Assembly (NCBI GenBank): GCA_963971405.1
Contig: OZ020486.1
Span: 30,527,419 to 30,591,418, forward strand
DNA: 64,000 nt
Origin: Psococerastis gibbosa
Lineage: Eukaryota; Arthropoda; Insecta; Psocodea; Psocidae
Reading direction: 5' to 3'
Shown here: piece after piece, positions 35,226 to 45,030 of the stretch
Layout: each line of letters begins with the position of its first letter
Numbering within the stretch: position 1 is the first letter of the stretch
Translations under genes and position numbers: made by a program
The notes under the pieces: generated by a model
The model's input: the letters and a program-made list of their open reading frames with translations, nothing else
Told to the model about the DNA's origin: nothing
Database searches by the model: none

Positions 35226-37073
35226 GAGAAGATGAGTGATCAGTGATCGGTAGAATTTATGTACATAGTCAAATTCCACAAAGAATATATATATAGTAGG
35301 GCTATTAAAAAAGTAGCATGGCTTAGAAGAAATACTCTTCTACATTTTGACATATGATATGTGGCCGTCACTAACTGTCATTGATTGGCCAAGGTTTTCA
35401 AACACTTTATTCCTCCAGGCGCCAACACCAACCGATTTTTCCACAAATCAAATTCGATAGTTGTGACCGATGGGTGTCGTAGAATAATATACTGTACCAA
35501 ATTTTGGAGTAGCATTTCTGATAAGGGGCATGATTTTTTTTCTACGATATGCAGTATATACTTTATGTGATGTTTGATTTTGTATACTTCAAGGCATTTC
35601 CCCGGCCTCTGAAGGCAGACATTTACAAATATTTTGTAACAAATTATGCGTAAGAATTTTTGACGAAATAGATTAATTACTTGATCCAAACTTAGAACTG
35701 CATAGTAGCAGCAAAGACCCTAAATTTCAAAAGTTGCGCGGCGTACTTGACTTGGTGATTGCGACGTCAGTTTCCATTTGGGAAAGATGACGCTGGTCGC
35801 TAATTCTAAAATGGTTCCGGTGGTGCGGTTGAAGGGCTTTAGCTGAGTAAGCACGGTGATGAGGGACATTGTCTTTACAAAACCGGCGTAATCGTTACGT
35901 CAACCCCCCCGCCCCGGAACCCACCACTTTTACCGCTTAATCCCACGGATGTCCTCTCGGTTGTTTCAGGTACTGCACCTACTACCGAGGGTGGCTCCTA
36001 AAATTGCCAAAATCCGAAAACTATATGAAATGAGTGTGTCACTTTGATTATTCTGGCGGAAGCTCAAAAAGCCACGGAGTTGCAAATGGAGTACGATGAT
36101 CGCAAAGCACTTTCCGAACATGAACTATTTGGAGGTTTTCCATTGGATGTATTCTGGAAACGACCAAAGTATCAGTAAGTTCTCCGTCAAATAGTGGTTT
36201 TAGGGCCGTTCCCGCCAACCTTACAAATGTCTCGGCAGAAAATACATATTTCAAGTTTCTAAGTCTCCCTTAATTTGAAGGAGGGGGGGGGGGGCTATTT
36301 ATCACCCTATACAGTTTAAAGATGAACTCAATAAAAGATTCTCAAAAAATAAAAATATTATTAAAAATTTGCAATATTAACAGACATTCCACATAATGAC
36401 TTTTAAATACAGTGCACAGCCAAAACGAGAACGGAAAATTCAAAATCCACCTATAAAAGAATATAATTTCTAAGATCTAAGATCCCCCATCTTTGACTCA
36501 GATTGTAGTCTCTCTTTAGCTTTGGGGATGGCATTGTATTTATATATATATCCTTTCCACATGAGATAATGACGTGACTTACTCGTAAGCTCTAGGAAAT
36601 ACTTATCGCAACCAAGAGAGTCATTTTAGTTTAGTTTCTGGAAAATCCCCGCAGGCTACCAGATCTGCAAAATGAAAAGCTTTTACCGCAATATAATAAT
36701 AGAGGTTTCCCGAAATGGGCGAGAAGTTTGTTCCATCATCGTGTTATTGCAAAAGGTTAAGGTTTAGTCAAAGTAACATAACAGTGCTATTAAATTATAA
36801 ATATGAGGAAGATTCGGGGTTCAAACCTAGTTAGTGCTTAGGTCATGTCATATAAATAGCCTTATAGAGCTATATTGTTAGCCTTAAAAGTAGCATTACT
36901 CCATAGACAACATCATTATTTTGTTCTAAGAAAGCACTTATCGCTTGAAGTCTTAGGTTGCATCCACACTACAGTATGCAAATAGCCGATACAATGTAAT
37001 AGAGATCAGTGAGCGGTCTCTGCTAAAAAAAAAACTTTCTGCAGTTTAGAAAGCGCGTAGTACTTGGCACAAA
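35226..37073. other. No gene recognised; one decayed repeat
   Basis: 35280-35410 matches the 2200-2840 repeat block (GAAATACTCTTCTACATTTT, TGGCCGTCACTAACTGTCAT). A 12-G run is at 36283-36294. The minus-strand 68-residue frame at 36048-36254 has no recognisable domain. Confidence 0.4.
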
Positions 37074-37243
37074 TCGACTTCGATGGCCAGGTGGTAACGT
37101 GCTTGCACTTGTGCGAACCCCGCCACACAATCGGAGACCTGTCGTAACTTAACACAGGTACTAACCTACAGAGGCGACTGAAGAGGTCAATCTGATACAT
37201 CCATCTAATTGTTTGTATGCGATATTAACCTTTAAAAAAAAAA
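37074..37243 (+). repeat. SINE-2 copy 1
   Basis: Starts TCGACTTCGATGGCCAGGTG (A-box-like TGGCCAGGTGGTAACG), then GTGCTTGCACTTGTGCGA, GGAGACCTGTCGTAACT, GAGGCGACTGAAGAGGTCAA, TTGTTTGTATGCGAT and an A-rich tail. It shares this order with 37978-38170 and 50610-50796. A tRNA-like origin is suggested by the 5' part, but no clean B box is seen. Confidence 0.75.
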
Positions 37244-37865
37244 TCACAATGTTTTTTAGTCTACTGAGATATGGAGACCGAAATGTAATGCGCTAATACA
37301 CAATCGCATATCTAAAGATATTGGGTTAAAGTTATTATATTGGGGGAGAGAAGACCACGAAAAAAGAAGTAATCTTGTATTTCCTTTCCTTGTTTTCAAT
37401 GAAAATAGACACATAAAAAGAAGAGTTAGATAAAGGCAATGCTGATGACAATATGAGACAAAAGGGACTGAAAGTAACATGGTCGTGTAACTCGCTGAAC
37501 TAGCAAGTAACTTACAGGACTTTACCTCAAATGACATTAGACGCGAGAAGTAATAGAATTTGCACTTAATTCAATGTAAAATTGAATTATTATTAACTAG
37601 CAGTTGACTATTTAAGGCTAACGGCCTTCGGGGTCGTTATCAAATAGAATTAGGGAGGAACGGTAATTACCAAGTTTGGATAATTACAATGCCAACTATC
37701 TTATTCTTAATAACGGCCACGCCCATCATAACTCCAAATTATTGCTTCTTACCCTTTCCTTTTGCCCTCAAAATCAATAAATCTACATTGACACCAACTT
37801 TCAGGGGAAATGCTAAAGTCGAAAGATTTTAACTAAGATTTATTCCAACTCTGTCAGTATCAGTT
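37244..37865. other. No gene recognised
   Basis: The 93-residue minus-strand frame at 37256-37537 is not a known domain. Otherwise AT-rich non-coding DNA. Confidence 0.4.
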
Positions 37866-37976
37866 TGCGACTTCGGCGGAAAGATGGTAGCGTGCTTGTA
37901 CTTGTGCGAGTCTTACACACTTTGCGGTCAGAGACTCGGAGACGTGTCGTAACTCGAAACCTATTAGGTTACTACT
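37866..37976 (+). repeat. SINE-2 copy 2 (3'-truncated)
   Basis: GCGACTTCGGCGGAAAGATG, GTAGCGTGCTTGTACTTGTG and GGAGACGTGTCGTAACTCG match SINE-2. It ends before the GAGGCGACTGAAGAGG part and is followed immediately by copy 3. Confidence 0.65.
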
Positions 37977-37977
37977 A

Positions 37978-38170
37978 ATCGACTTCGATGGCCAGATGGT
38001 AGCGTGCTTGTACTTGTGCGAGTCTCTACACGCCATGCGATCGGAGACGTGTCGTAACTCGACACAAGTACCTATTAGGTAACTTAGTGAGGCGACTGAA
38101 GAGGTCAATCGGATACATTCATTGAATTGTTTGTATGCGATTAACCTTTAAGAAAAAAAAAGAAAAAAAA
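37978..38170 (+). repeat. SINE-2 copy 3
   Basis: Full-length copy: TCGACTTCGATGGCCAGATG, GTAGCGTGCTTGTACTTGTG, CGATCGGAGACGTGTCGTAA, GAGGCGACTGAAGAGGTCAA, GAATTGTTTGTATGCGATTA and an A9-G-A9 style tail ending where MITE P4 starts. Confidence 0.8.
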
Positions 38171-38171
38171 A

Positions 38172-38310
38172 GCGGGGTTTCCATTGACCTCGTTTGTGAA
38201 AGCTACCGTGATATTGAAGTGGTAGCAGACATTTTTAGACTGTCTTTAATGTCTGCTACCACGTCAATATCACGGTAGCTTTCACAAACGAGGTAAATGG
38301 AAACCCCGCC
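38172..38310. mobile_element. Palindromic MITE P4 (family P)
   Basis: Tips GCGGGGTTTCCATT / AAATGGAAACCCCGCC, followed by TTA. The copy-specific stem CTCGTTTGTGAAAGCTACCG is matched perfectly in the opposite arm, and the whole stem shows only two or three differences. The core TGGTAGCAGACATTTTTAGA / CTGTCTTTAATGTCTGCTACCA is the cleanest in the window. It sits between the A tail of SINE-2 copy 3 and an internal SINE-2 fragment. Confidence 0.9.
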
Positions 38311-38380
38311 TTAGCGAGGCGATTGAAGAGGTTAATCGGATACATTCAATAAATTGTTTTTACGCGATTACCCTTTAAAT
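38311..38380 (+). repeat. SINE-2 copy 4 (3' part only)
   Basis: Resumes within SINE-2 immediately after MITE P4: TTAGCGAGGCGATTGAAGAG, GATACATTCAATAAATTG, TTTTTACGCGATTACCCTTT. The corresponding 5' part is not adjacent on the left of P4, so P4 either inserted with a deletion or marks a recombination junction. Confidence 0.65.
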
Positions 38381-38533
38381 AATTAAACAAAAGTTACAGT
38401 TACTTTGTTATGCTAAGGGTGGGTCCCATCACAGTTTGAATAGTCTCGGTAAGAAATACTGCACGGCTCCGCCATGTATTTGTATATGGCTGGGCCGTTC
38501 AATAATCATTACTGTTTGTTTCGTTGACACAGG

Positions 38534-38730
38534 CAAGGGCGGATCCAGCGAAAAATTTAGGGAGGGAGTCACATGTTGTATGTAAGTATAAAAGTTAATT
38601 TGTTTGGTGAAAAGTTGGGTTTTTTTCAATTTTTTTTACTATCTTATGGATTTACCCATTGAGGGGGCGGGGGGTTTCATGACACCCCTCAACCCCCCTC
38701 CCCCCCCCCCCGTGGAGCCATCCGCCATTG
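38534..38730. mobile_element. Non-autonomous hAT-like element, 197 bp
   Basis: Ends CAAGGGCGGATCCAGC and, inverted, CAATGGCGGATGGCTC. Flanks GACACAGG (38526-38533) and GACATAGG (38731-38738) are an 8-bp target duplication with one difference. A 12-C run lies near the right end. No coding capacity. Confidence 0.75.
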
Positions 38731-38738
38731 GACATAGG

Positions 38739-39849
38739 GTGAAGTTTCTTTTTAATAAAACTCTAACAGACTCCTATGAGTGGGATCGGCGAATTCAAGG
38801 TCACCCTTACAGAAATTTTGAAGAGCAACGACGATACTTGAAACTACGAGAAATTTGACGTGAAATTTAAAATCCATATACATATTATATTTTCAGATTA
38901 ATTAATTTTAAAAATTACACGATGCTTCTTATAATTCTTATAAATTTATTATTTAACTTATATTGCACGAATTTGTTGCAAAGTTTATGTACTGTACTTT
39001 AATACTAATTAGTAGTGTATTTTCAAGAAATTCTCAATTACTAGAATAGAATTGTGCTTTTTTAGTTCACCTCAGAAACCCTGGAAACAGTCGCCCTGAA
39101 GCTGACGCAAAGGCAGCAAGGTTATTACAATGCACCATGGTGGTTGGTTTACCTGTCTTATAATTTAATTATTTATGGATATATTTTTATAAGATTTCTT
39201 ACGGGTTCGTAGTTGCCCGGAAAATCTGTAGAATCTGCTTTATACTCTGAACGTACCAAATTTTTATTTTTTGTGTTTAATAAGTGGTAAGTGTAATTTC
39301 GGCAGCATTAAAAATTGGTATTTGACACATTGACAGCAGGAAAGATTGTTTGGAATTAAGGCAAGAAGAAAGCGTTTCTACTACTTTTTGGCAATGTTAG
39401 TACCTTCGATAACCTCATTGCAATGTGTTAATCTGATTTTGTCGGGACTGTTCGAAACCGTTTTTGCTGACTTACAGCCGATGCACGAACGCATTTATAG
39501 AGCACTAACGAAATATAGAGCATAAGTGCCATGAATTTGATCATGGGGGGATGTCATATTCCTCACAGCGTCCTTAGTTACCATAGTAATGGCCTTAAAC
39601 TATATTTTTTATTTGATTTGAATAAGTTGCCGTAAATTGAAATAGGCCAATTTTCCTGATGATTTTAAAAAGATCTAAAAGTACCAAAAAAAAATTCCCT
39701 AAAGTGCTTTAAAACGAGTGATTTTGAACCAACATTTTCACATTTTTCTCTGACGGTTTATTATCTCCGGGGCCCGGAACCCCCCCCCCCCCCTTTCCCA
39801 CGTATGCGTCCCGATTTGAAGTTCTCAGAATCTGGTCACCTTAGGTATA
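38739..39849. other. No gene recognised
   Basis: AT-rich. A 14-C run at 39780-39793 is followed by CCTTTCCCACGTATGCGTCC. No exon chain. Confidence 0.4.
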
Positions 39850-39879
39850 TCCCGTACCTGTGCCGCTACACACGACCCG

Positions 39880-40035
39880 GGGCATATGTTTGTATGCCCC
39901 AAGACGACTACTATATGCATAGCTGCTGACGTATTTGAAGCTAACGACAAAGCCATCCAAGCATCCAGGTAGGCGGTAGCTACCTATTGGACTGCAAATT
40001 AGCGCGACGTGGATGCGCTAAGTAAGTAAGTAGCA
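39880..40035 (+). pseudogene. RTE-like LINE 3' end with (TAAG)n tail, decayed
   Basis: FVCPKTTTICIAADVFEAND followed by KAIQAS aligns by eye with the better copy at 51935 (LLVCPRLDEAVSHADLSEAN / DKAIQAATFW). It then ends in a GCTAAGTAAGTAAGTAG repeat. The shared terminal (TAAG)n in both copies marks the element end. 5'-truncated relic. Confidence 0.6.
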
Positions 40036-41275
40036 ACGAGGCTGAGCCGTATGTAGCTTGGTTTAATCAGTGGTGTAGCCATAGAGGATGCTAGTGGGCT
40101 GGATGCCAATAATTGATTGGCTGCTGCTTTCACCCCCCCCCCCCCGCCTCCTCCTGCCTCTACCACCACTCATACCAATCTTTTTCATGAAATTTTCAAG
40201 CTTTGTAACGTTTTGAATTTTCAATATAGTCAGAGTCTCTATTAACCAAGGGCTATATAGACGGGCTCCAGCTCGGCTCTGCACACAAAAGCAAATAGGG
40301 GGTCTACGATATATGTATATCGCTACGCTATAGGGCTACAATAAATTTGAGTACTTTTTGGTGTTATTGAAGACCCACTTTCATAAATTCTCAACATTGG
40401 ATGCTACTATACAATACAATACCAAGCAAATTTTTTGGATCTCATCTCTTCAGCAATACGACAGATATATCCGTCGTATTGATATATCAAGAAAATATGA
40501 GTAACCCAATGTTGCATTGTTTTCAGTAGCTCCTCAAGAGTGATATCAATATCCGCGGCTTTTTAGCTCAAGCAGCGACCAATTTCTAGGGTGTGTTCCC
40601 AGTTCAATATGGAGCAAAAATAATCCATAAATCGTGCCACCGAAAATGCACCGTTATCGAGCTAAGGGCGGATTAAGGGTGAAATGTCGCAAATGTGCAG
40701 AGTTCCAGGAAATTGCCCCCTTCTCAGAAAATGGTTGACCGATTGCCGATCTAAGCATTGAATATAGAATCATTAAATTGCCCATCAGGATATACAGTAT
40801 CAGTAAGATTCTGTGGCCCTAAAGTCTAAATTTGTTCGGTAACGTTGTTTGAAATATAGTTTGATTTTTTCTGTGTTTTAATAATGTTTCTGCTTTTTTT
40901 AATGCATTCCTTCAGCAAACAGTTTCCACTTTCTGCTTTAAGCCAAAAAACTAATATATCGACATTTTTTCTGTTTAAAATAGAAAGTAGAATTTGTTTG
41001 CTGAAGGAATGCATGAAAAAGCCAGAAATATTACAATATTGAAGCACAAAAAACTCAACGATGTTTTTAACAACCATCGAGTTTCCAAAAACATTTTGAC
41101 TTTAGGGCCACAATTGATACTGAAAACTAGATTTTCTCAGAGACTTTCTGATATAGCCTATCCTGATGGGCAATTTTATGACTGTCCATATTCAATGCTT
41201 ATATCGGCAACAAATCGACAGACAGACTTTCTGTGGAGGACGCTTTTTCCTGGAATGTATCGGGAGTAGGCGCGC
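40036..41275. other. No gene recognised; possible lone TIR
   Basis: CAGTGGTGTAGCCATAG at 40068-40084 resembles a hAT-type left end, but no right end with a matching 8-bp flank was found. A near-mirror pair, GCATTCCTTCAGCAAACAG at 40903 and TTTGCTGAAGGAATGCATG at 40996, with TTTAGGGCC phrases outside, suggests another old inverted-repeat element at about 40815-41110. Confidence 0.4.
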
Positions 41276-41562
41276 CAAGGCGCGGATCTACGGGGGGGGG
41301 GCTATGGGGGCTATAGTACCCCCCCCCCCCCCATTAGAGTCCTCAAGACCCCACTATTTCAGTCCTATTTTTCACAAATCTTCTCACGGGGGAGACCCCC
41401 GGGCCCCCCTTGTGGTCGATTGTATTACTTACCTATAATATAGAACCCTTATTGCTCTGAAAATTGCGTAAAACCTCAATACTTCAGCCCTATTTAAAAA
41501 AAAAAAAAAATCGAAATTTAATCTCAGCCCCCTCCCTGGTCTCATTCTAGATCCGCGCCTGG
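41276..41562. mobile_element. Inverted-repeat element containing the GC-rich tandem unit
   Basis: Left AAGGCGCGGATCTA and right TAGATCCGCGCCT form a 13-bp perfect TIR. The interior carries a 10-G run, a 14-C run and the GC-rich unit (ACCCCACTATTTCAG, GGGGGAGACCCCCGGGCC). It interrupts repeat family E (GGGAGTAG | element | GAGCACCCACTCCCGAAACG). No clean 8-bp duplication, so superfamily is uncertain; hAT-like by TIR form. Confidence 0.6.
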
Positions 41563-41745
41563 GAGCACCCACTCCCGAAACGTCACCCCGTTCCCCTGAT
41601 AATGGGCTCCTAATTGTTCGAAGACCTGCCTCTATAGACTATTAACACAGCAAGCGATGCTAGTCCAACTAACTTGTGTTAAATAGTTGGGGCACAAAAG
41701 GCCAATGAGGCTTATATGCATAGCACGATACGCTACGTATGTATC
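41563..41745. repeat. Dispersed repeat family E, copy 2
   Basis: Shares CACTCCCGAAACGTCA, CGTTCCCCTGATAATGGGCT, CTATTAACACAGCAAG and GTTAAATAGTTGG with 25391-25620. Its 5' portion is separated by the 41276-41562 insertion. Confidence 0.5.
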
Positions 41746-42470
41746 CCCAATTAAATAAATAAAAACAAAACACAAATTGTAACTACAGTAAAAAAAAATC
41801 GTTTTCACTTAATCAAAGGGTAGCTTATGCAGGACTTAATATTGAACGCATGGATTGCTCTCTTAGACCCACTCAGCCAGGTATACAGACCTGTGAAAAG
41901 GTAATTCACACCAGCAGCGAAAAGGTGTATGAGTAATGGGGTGAAGTATAAAAGCAGAAGGGGTAGCTGGCTGGCGAGTTCTTTTTGTTGAAAGGTTTAT
42001 GAGCCCCGCTGATTCCCTCTTTGAATTGTCTCTAATTCATTCTTATTGTCCCGAAATCCCATCTTCATTTTCTTCTCGAGCTCTGATTTTCGACTTTTTT
42101 CCTTTTCCCTCATTTATTAACGGGTTTTCGGGCTTCAGTGGAAGGTCTCTGAAAGGTTACTGAAATAGATTTTTTTTGGGTGAGTTTTGTGAACTTTTGT
42201 GCGCGAGTTGAATCAGAAACTTCAGTCCAAATAAATAGAATAGAAACAACCTGAAAATGTATAACCAATGCATAGCTTATGCATAGCAAGGTTTACTTAC
42301 ATATGAAAACCAACTTTTTCCACAGTAAATATGAAATTTGAAACCAAGTATGCAAAAGACCAAGCAACCAGACTCGTGGCGACTTTTCGAAACGTTGATC
42401 CCACTGAAAGGCAAGCTGGTAAGACTAGGCGTTTAACGACTAACTTACCCCGGGAATTATTTAAACCTTA
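41746..42470. other. No gene recognised
   Basis: No coding or repeat signal of note. Confidence 0.4.
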
Positions 42471-42746
42471 GGCGGCAATTCCACCGGCGAATTTACTTCA
42501 TTTGTGATTTTTTGTTTGTTTTGTTTTAAGGAGACTAATAGTCTCAGACTATTATGGAGATACTTAACTTATCTATTACAAATTAATTTATAATATGGTA
42601 GAGACTTACTAATTATGTCTGCTACCATATTATAACTTAATTTATAATAGATAAGTTAAGTATCTACATAATAGTCTCCTTAAAACAAAACAAACAAAAA
42701 ATATTAAATCACAAAATGAAGTAAATTCGCCGGTAGAATTGCCGCC
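42471..42746. mobile_element. Palindromic MITE P5 (family P, long stem)
   Basis: The longest family member, 276 bp. Tips GGCGGCAATTCCACCGGCGA / CGCCGGTAGAATTGCCGCC, TTA on the left and CAA on the right. The stem runs about 120 bp per arm (including GTTTGTTTTGTTTTAAGGAG and TACTTAACTTATCTATTA) and is repeated in the other arm with small gaps. The centre retains the family core as TGGTAGAGAC..TATGTCTGCTACCA. The stem sequence is unrelated to P1-P4. Confidence 0.85.
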
Positions 42747-42811
42747 CAATACGAGTGTTAATTTGCCCTCTTCCAAGAGACGAAATTCATTTTGTTTTTG
42801 TCATGTTGGTA

Positions 42812-43012
42812 TAGTCCACGCAAAATGAGAAAAGTATGGACATGGAATGTTTTGCTCCTGTGCAACACTGTAAAAATATTCTTTGCACAATTTTTGTTAT
42901 GCCTTGCATCCAATGCAACAAGGTAACATAAAATGGTGCAAGGAATATTTTTATAGTGTTGCACAGGATCAAAACATTCCATGTCCATACTTTTCTCATT
43001 TTGCGTGGACTA
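42812..43012. mobile_element. TA-flanked foldback element (Tc1/mariner-like MITE)
   Basis: Inverted arms TAGTCCACGCAAAATGAGAA / TTCTCATTTTGCGTGGACTA, continuing with AGTATGGACATGGAATGTTT and its complement, and TA immediately outside both ends (42810-42811 and 43013-43014). No coding capacity. TA flanks are compatible with Tc1/mariner mobilisation. Confidence 0.75.
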
Positions 43013-43014
43013 TA

Positions 43015-43130
43015 CCTTGTTGCATTAATGCAAGACATAACAAAAATTGTGCAAAGAATATTTTTACAGTGTTGTACAGGATCAAAACATTCCATGTCCA
43101 TACTTTCCTCATTTTGCGTGAACTTTATCA
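43015..43130 (-). repeat. Third arm of the foldback element
   Basis: A further copy in the same orientation as the right arm: GCAAGACATAACAAAAATTG, ACAGTGTTGTACAGGATCAA, AACATTCCATGTCCATACTT, CCTCATTTTGCGTGAACTTTAT. It directly abuts the complete element, giving an arm order of plus, minus, minus. Confidence 0.75.
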
Positions 43131-43828
43131 CTGAGCGCAGAAAAAGTAAGATATACATAAGTTAAGCACATGCAACAATCTGTCACATTGATTTATTCCA
43201 GTTTAACTCCCATAAGAATATTTATATTCATTGGGGTTAATTTAGAATAGTTTAATCTTATTCCAGAATACGTTTAATCATTACACGCCGTGCTAGGCGT
43301 TGGCTATCAATGCGCTGTTACTGTACTTACTTAGAGTACTAGCATTTTCGGTTCAATAGTTTTGAGACAAGGAGGAAAATAGAGAAGTGCTGCTGTATTA
43401 TCCAACTGAGCAAGACTTATTTGCGGTTAGATATGGATCTGACATTTGATTAAAAATCGACAAAGGGTTTGTTTAAGCATAGGATCCTCCTTATTAAATT
43501 ATTAGTTGAAGAAGGCCACAGTATTCGTATCAATTTATAAGCAAATGATATCATATTCAAACTACATAAATTCTAATATGCTTTGCGTTTGGTAAAAGCA
43601 GTTGTGGGCAGTGTAAGAAAACGGGTATACGTGGACTCTTTGAGGGGCTGGCTTGGATTATTTTACGGGATGTGGGACGTGTTTTCAATACGTCACGTCA
43701 CAAGAAAATTTTACATTATAATTTAATTTGTCAATAATACTAAAGTCACAAATAAGGCCTGGATTCAACAAACCAAACCACCCACTGTTGTGACCCGAAC
43801 ATCTATTAGATATCTAATTTCGAACATC
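43131..43828. other. No gene recognised
   Basis: AT-rich and featureless by eye. Confidence 0.4.
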
Positions 43829-43970
43829 TACATTTTTTGGACATGCTTGGGAGGGCATGTAAAGCAGGCGGTCCCGGGTATTCCTAGTTGAGTGTAAGAG
43901 AGGGCTTATAGCCGCTACTCCGCTAGGTTGGCTTAGTAATTGAACAAAAAAAAGTCCTTATTTATTTATT
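43829..43970 (+). repeat. SINE-1 copy G (head missing)
   Basis: Starts inside the body (ACATTTTTTGGACATGCTTG), then AGGCGGTCCCGGGTATTCCT, AGTGTAAGAGAGGGCTTATA, TTGGCTTAGTAATTGAAC and a CTTATTTATTTATT tail. It stands head-to-tail with copy H. Confidence 0.8.
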
Positions 43971-43985
43971 AGATGTTGGTTAATT

Positions 43986-44147
43986 GTTGGTTCGAGTCCC
44001 ACACTGGCTACATTTTCTGGCCATGCTTCGGAGGGCATGTAAAACAAGCGGTACTTAGTTGAGTGTAAGAGAGGGCTTTATAGCCCTCGCCACCGCTAGG
44101 TTGGCTTAGTAATAGAAACAATAAAAAGTCCTGATTTATTTATTTAT
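43986..44147 (+). repeat. SINE-1 copy H (5' part missing)
   Basis: Begins at the B box (TTGGTTCGAGTCCCACACTG), then GCTACATTTTCTGGCCATGC, TTAGTTGAGTGTAAGAGAGG, GGCTTTATAGCCC and the tail ATTTATTTATTTAT. Only about 15 bp separate it from copy G. Confidence 0.8.
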
Positions 44148-44889
44148 ATGGCAAAAGTTGTCTGTTTTCTGTTTTCAGGGGGGGGGGCTTATTTACGCCC
44201 CTGACTTATTAGTTAATTTCAGGGCCAAACTGACGATTTTCGTTGGCAGCAAACTAAAAAGGGCGCCCACAATAGGGGATTCAGCATGACATTTTTAATC
44301 AAAACGTTCATAAATAATAAAATTGGTCATACAACAGGCGATATTGGTTTTCTTTTTCTGTTTCAACGGTCCTCAGTAATAACAAAGCTTATGAAATTCC
44401 TCTCTTTTATCATATTTTTTTCCATTTAAGGCCTTAAGTTGCCAGAGATATTGCAGAAAAATATTAGGGGGGGGGGAGAAGGAAAATGTGCGGTTAGCAT
44501 GCTGTAAAAGTAGAAGGACTCAAAATTGAAAGAAGCTGAAGGATGTTTTGGGGGGAGGGGGGGTGAAAAAGAAGTGCTTTGACATTGAAAGGCGGTCAAC
44601 CCTTAAAAGAAAATTCAGTCCAATTACAGTGACATTGAGCATCTTGCGTATGACATTCTTTCGCATATTTTCCCTCTATATAATGTTTTTATTTCTCCAA
44701 AAAAAAAAATGGTAAAGGAAAGATTTTTTATATGGGAAACTTCTGGACCTTTTCTGATTTTAAAGGTTTCAGTTGGAGCTTGGCTTAAATCGAGGTATAA
44801 AATTTTTTTAAGGAGTACATTTTGGTAATGGTAGTTATGAAGGATTACAAAACACTTGAGTCCTAAAACCTGCTACAGTACGATAAGTA
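44148..44889. other. No gene recognised
   Basis: Contains a 10-G run at 44467-44476 and AT-rich non-coding sequence. Confidence 0.4.
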
Positions 44890-44894
44890 GATAG

Positions 44895-45030
44895 GTCGGA
44901 TACTTCTTCTTCCTCTTCGCTCTTCCCGGTCGGTCAGCAACGTCTTGAGCTCGGCCATTGTTTTCTCGTGCTTCGACGAGTTGTTCGATTCTTTCCTCAA
45001 GGGTTGTCTTCGGTCTGCCGATGGGTCGGA
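44895..45030 (-). pseudogene. LINE ORF2 C-terminal fragment
   Basis: The minus frame reads PIGRPKTTLEERIEQLVEAR followed by ENNGRAQDVADRPGRA. GRPK.TLEERI is a common LINE C-terminal phrase. Too short to place in a clade. Confidence 0.55.

Noticed and set aside
36048..36254. 68-residue minus-strand frame that reads like protein
   Set aside because: No recognisable motif, no start context and no flanking exons, so not supportable as a gene.
40068..40330. Possible hAT-like element starting CAGTGGTGTAGCCATAG
   Set aside because: The candidate right end (CGCTACGCTATAG) matches weakly and no 8-bp direct repeat flanks the pair.
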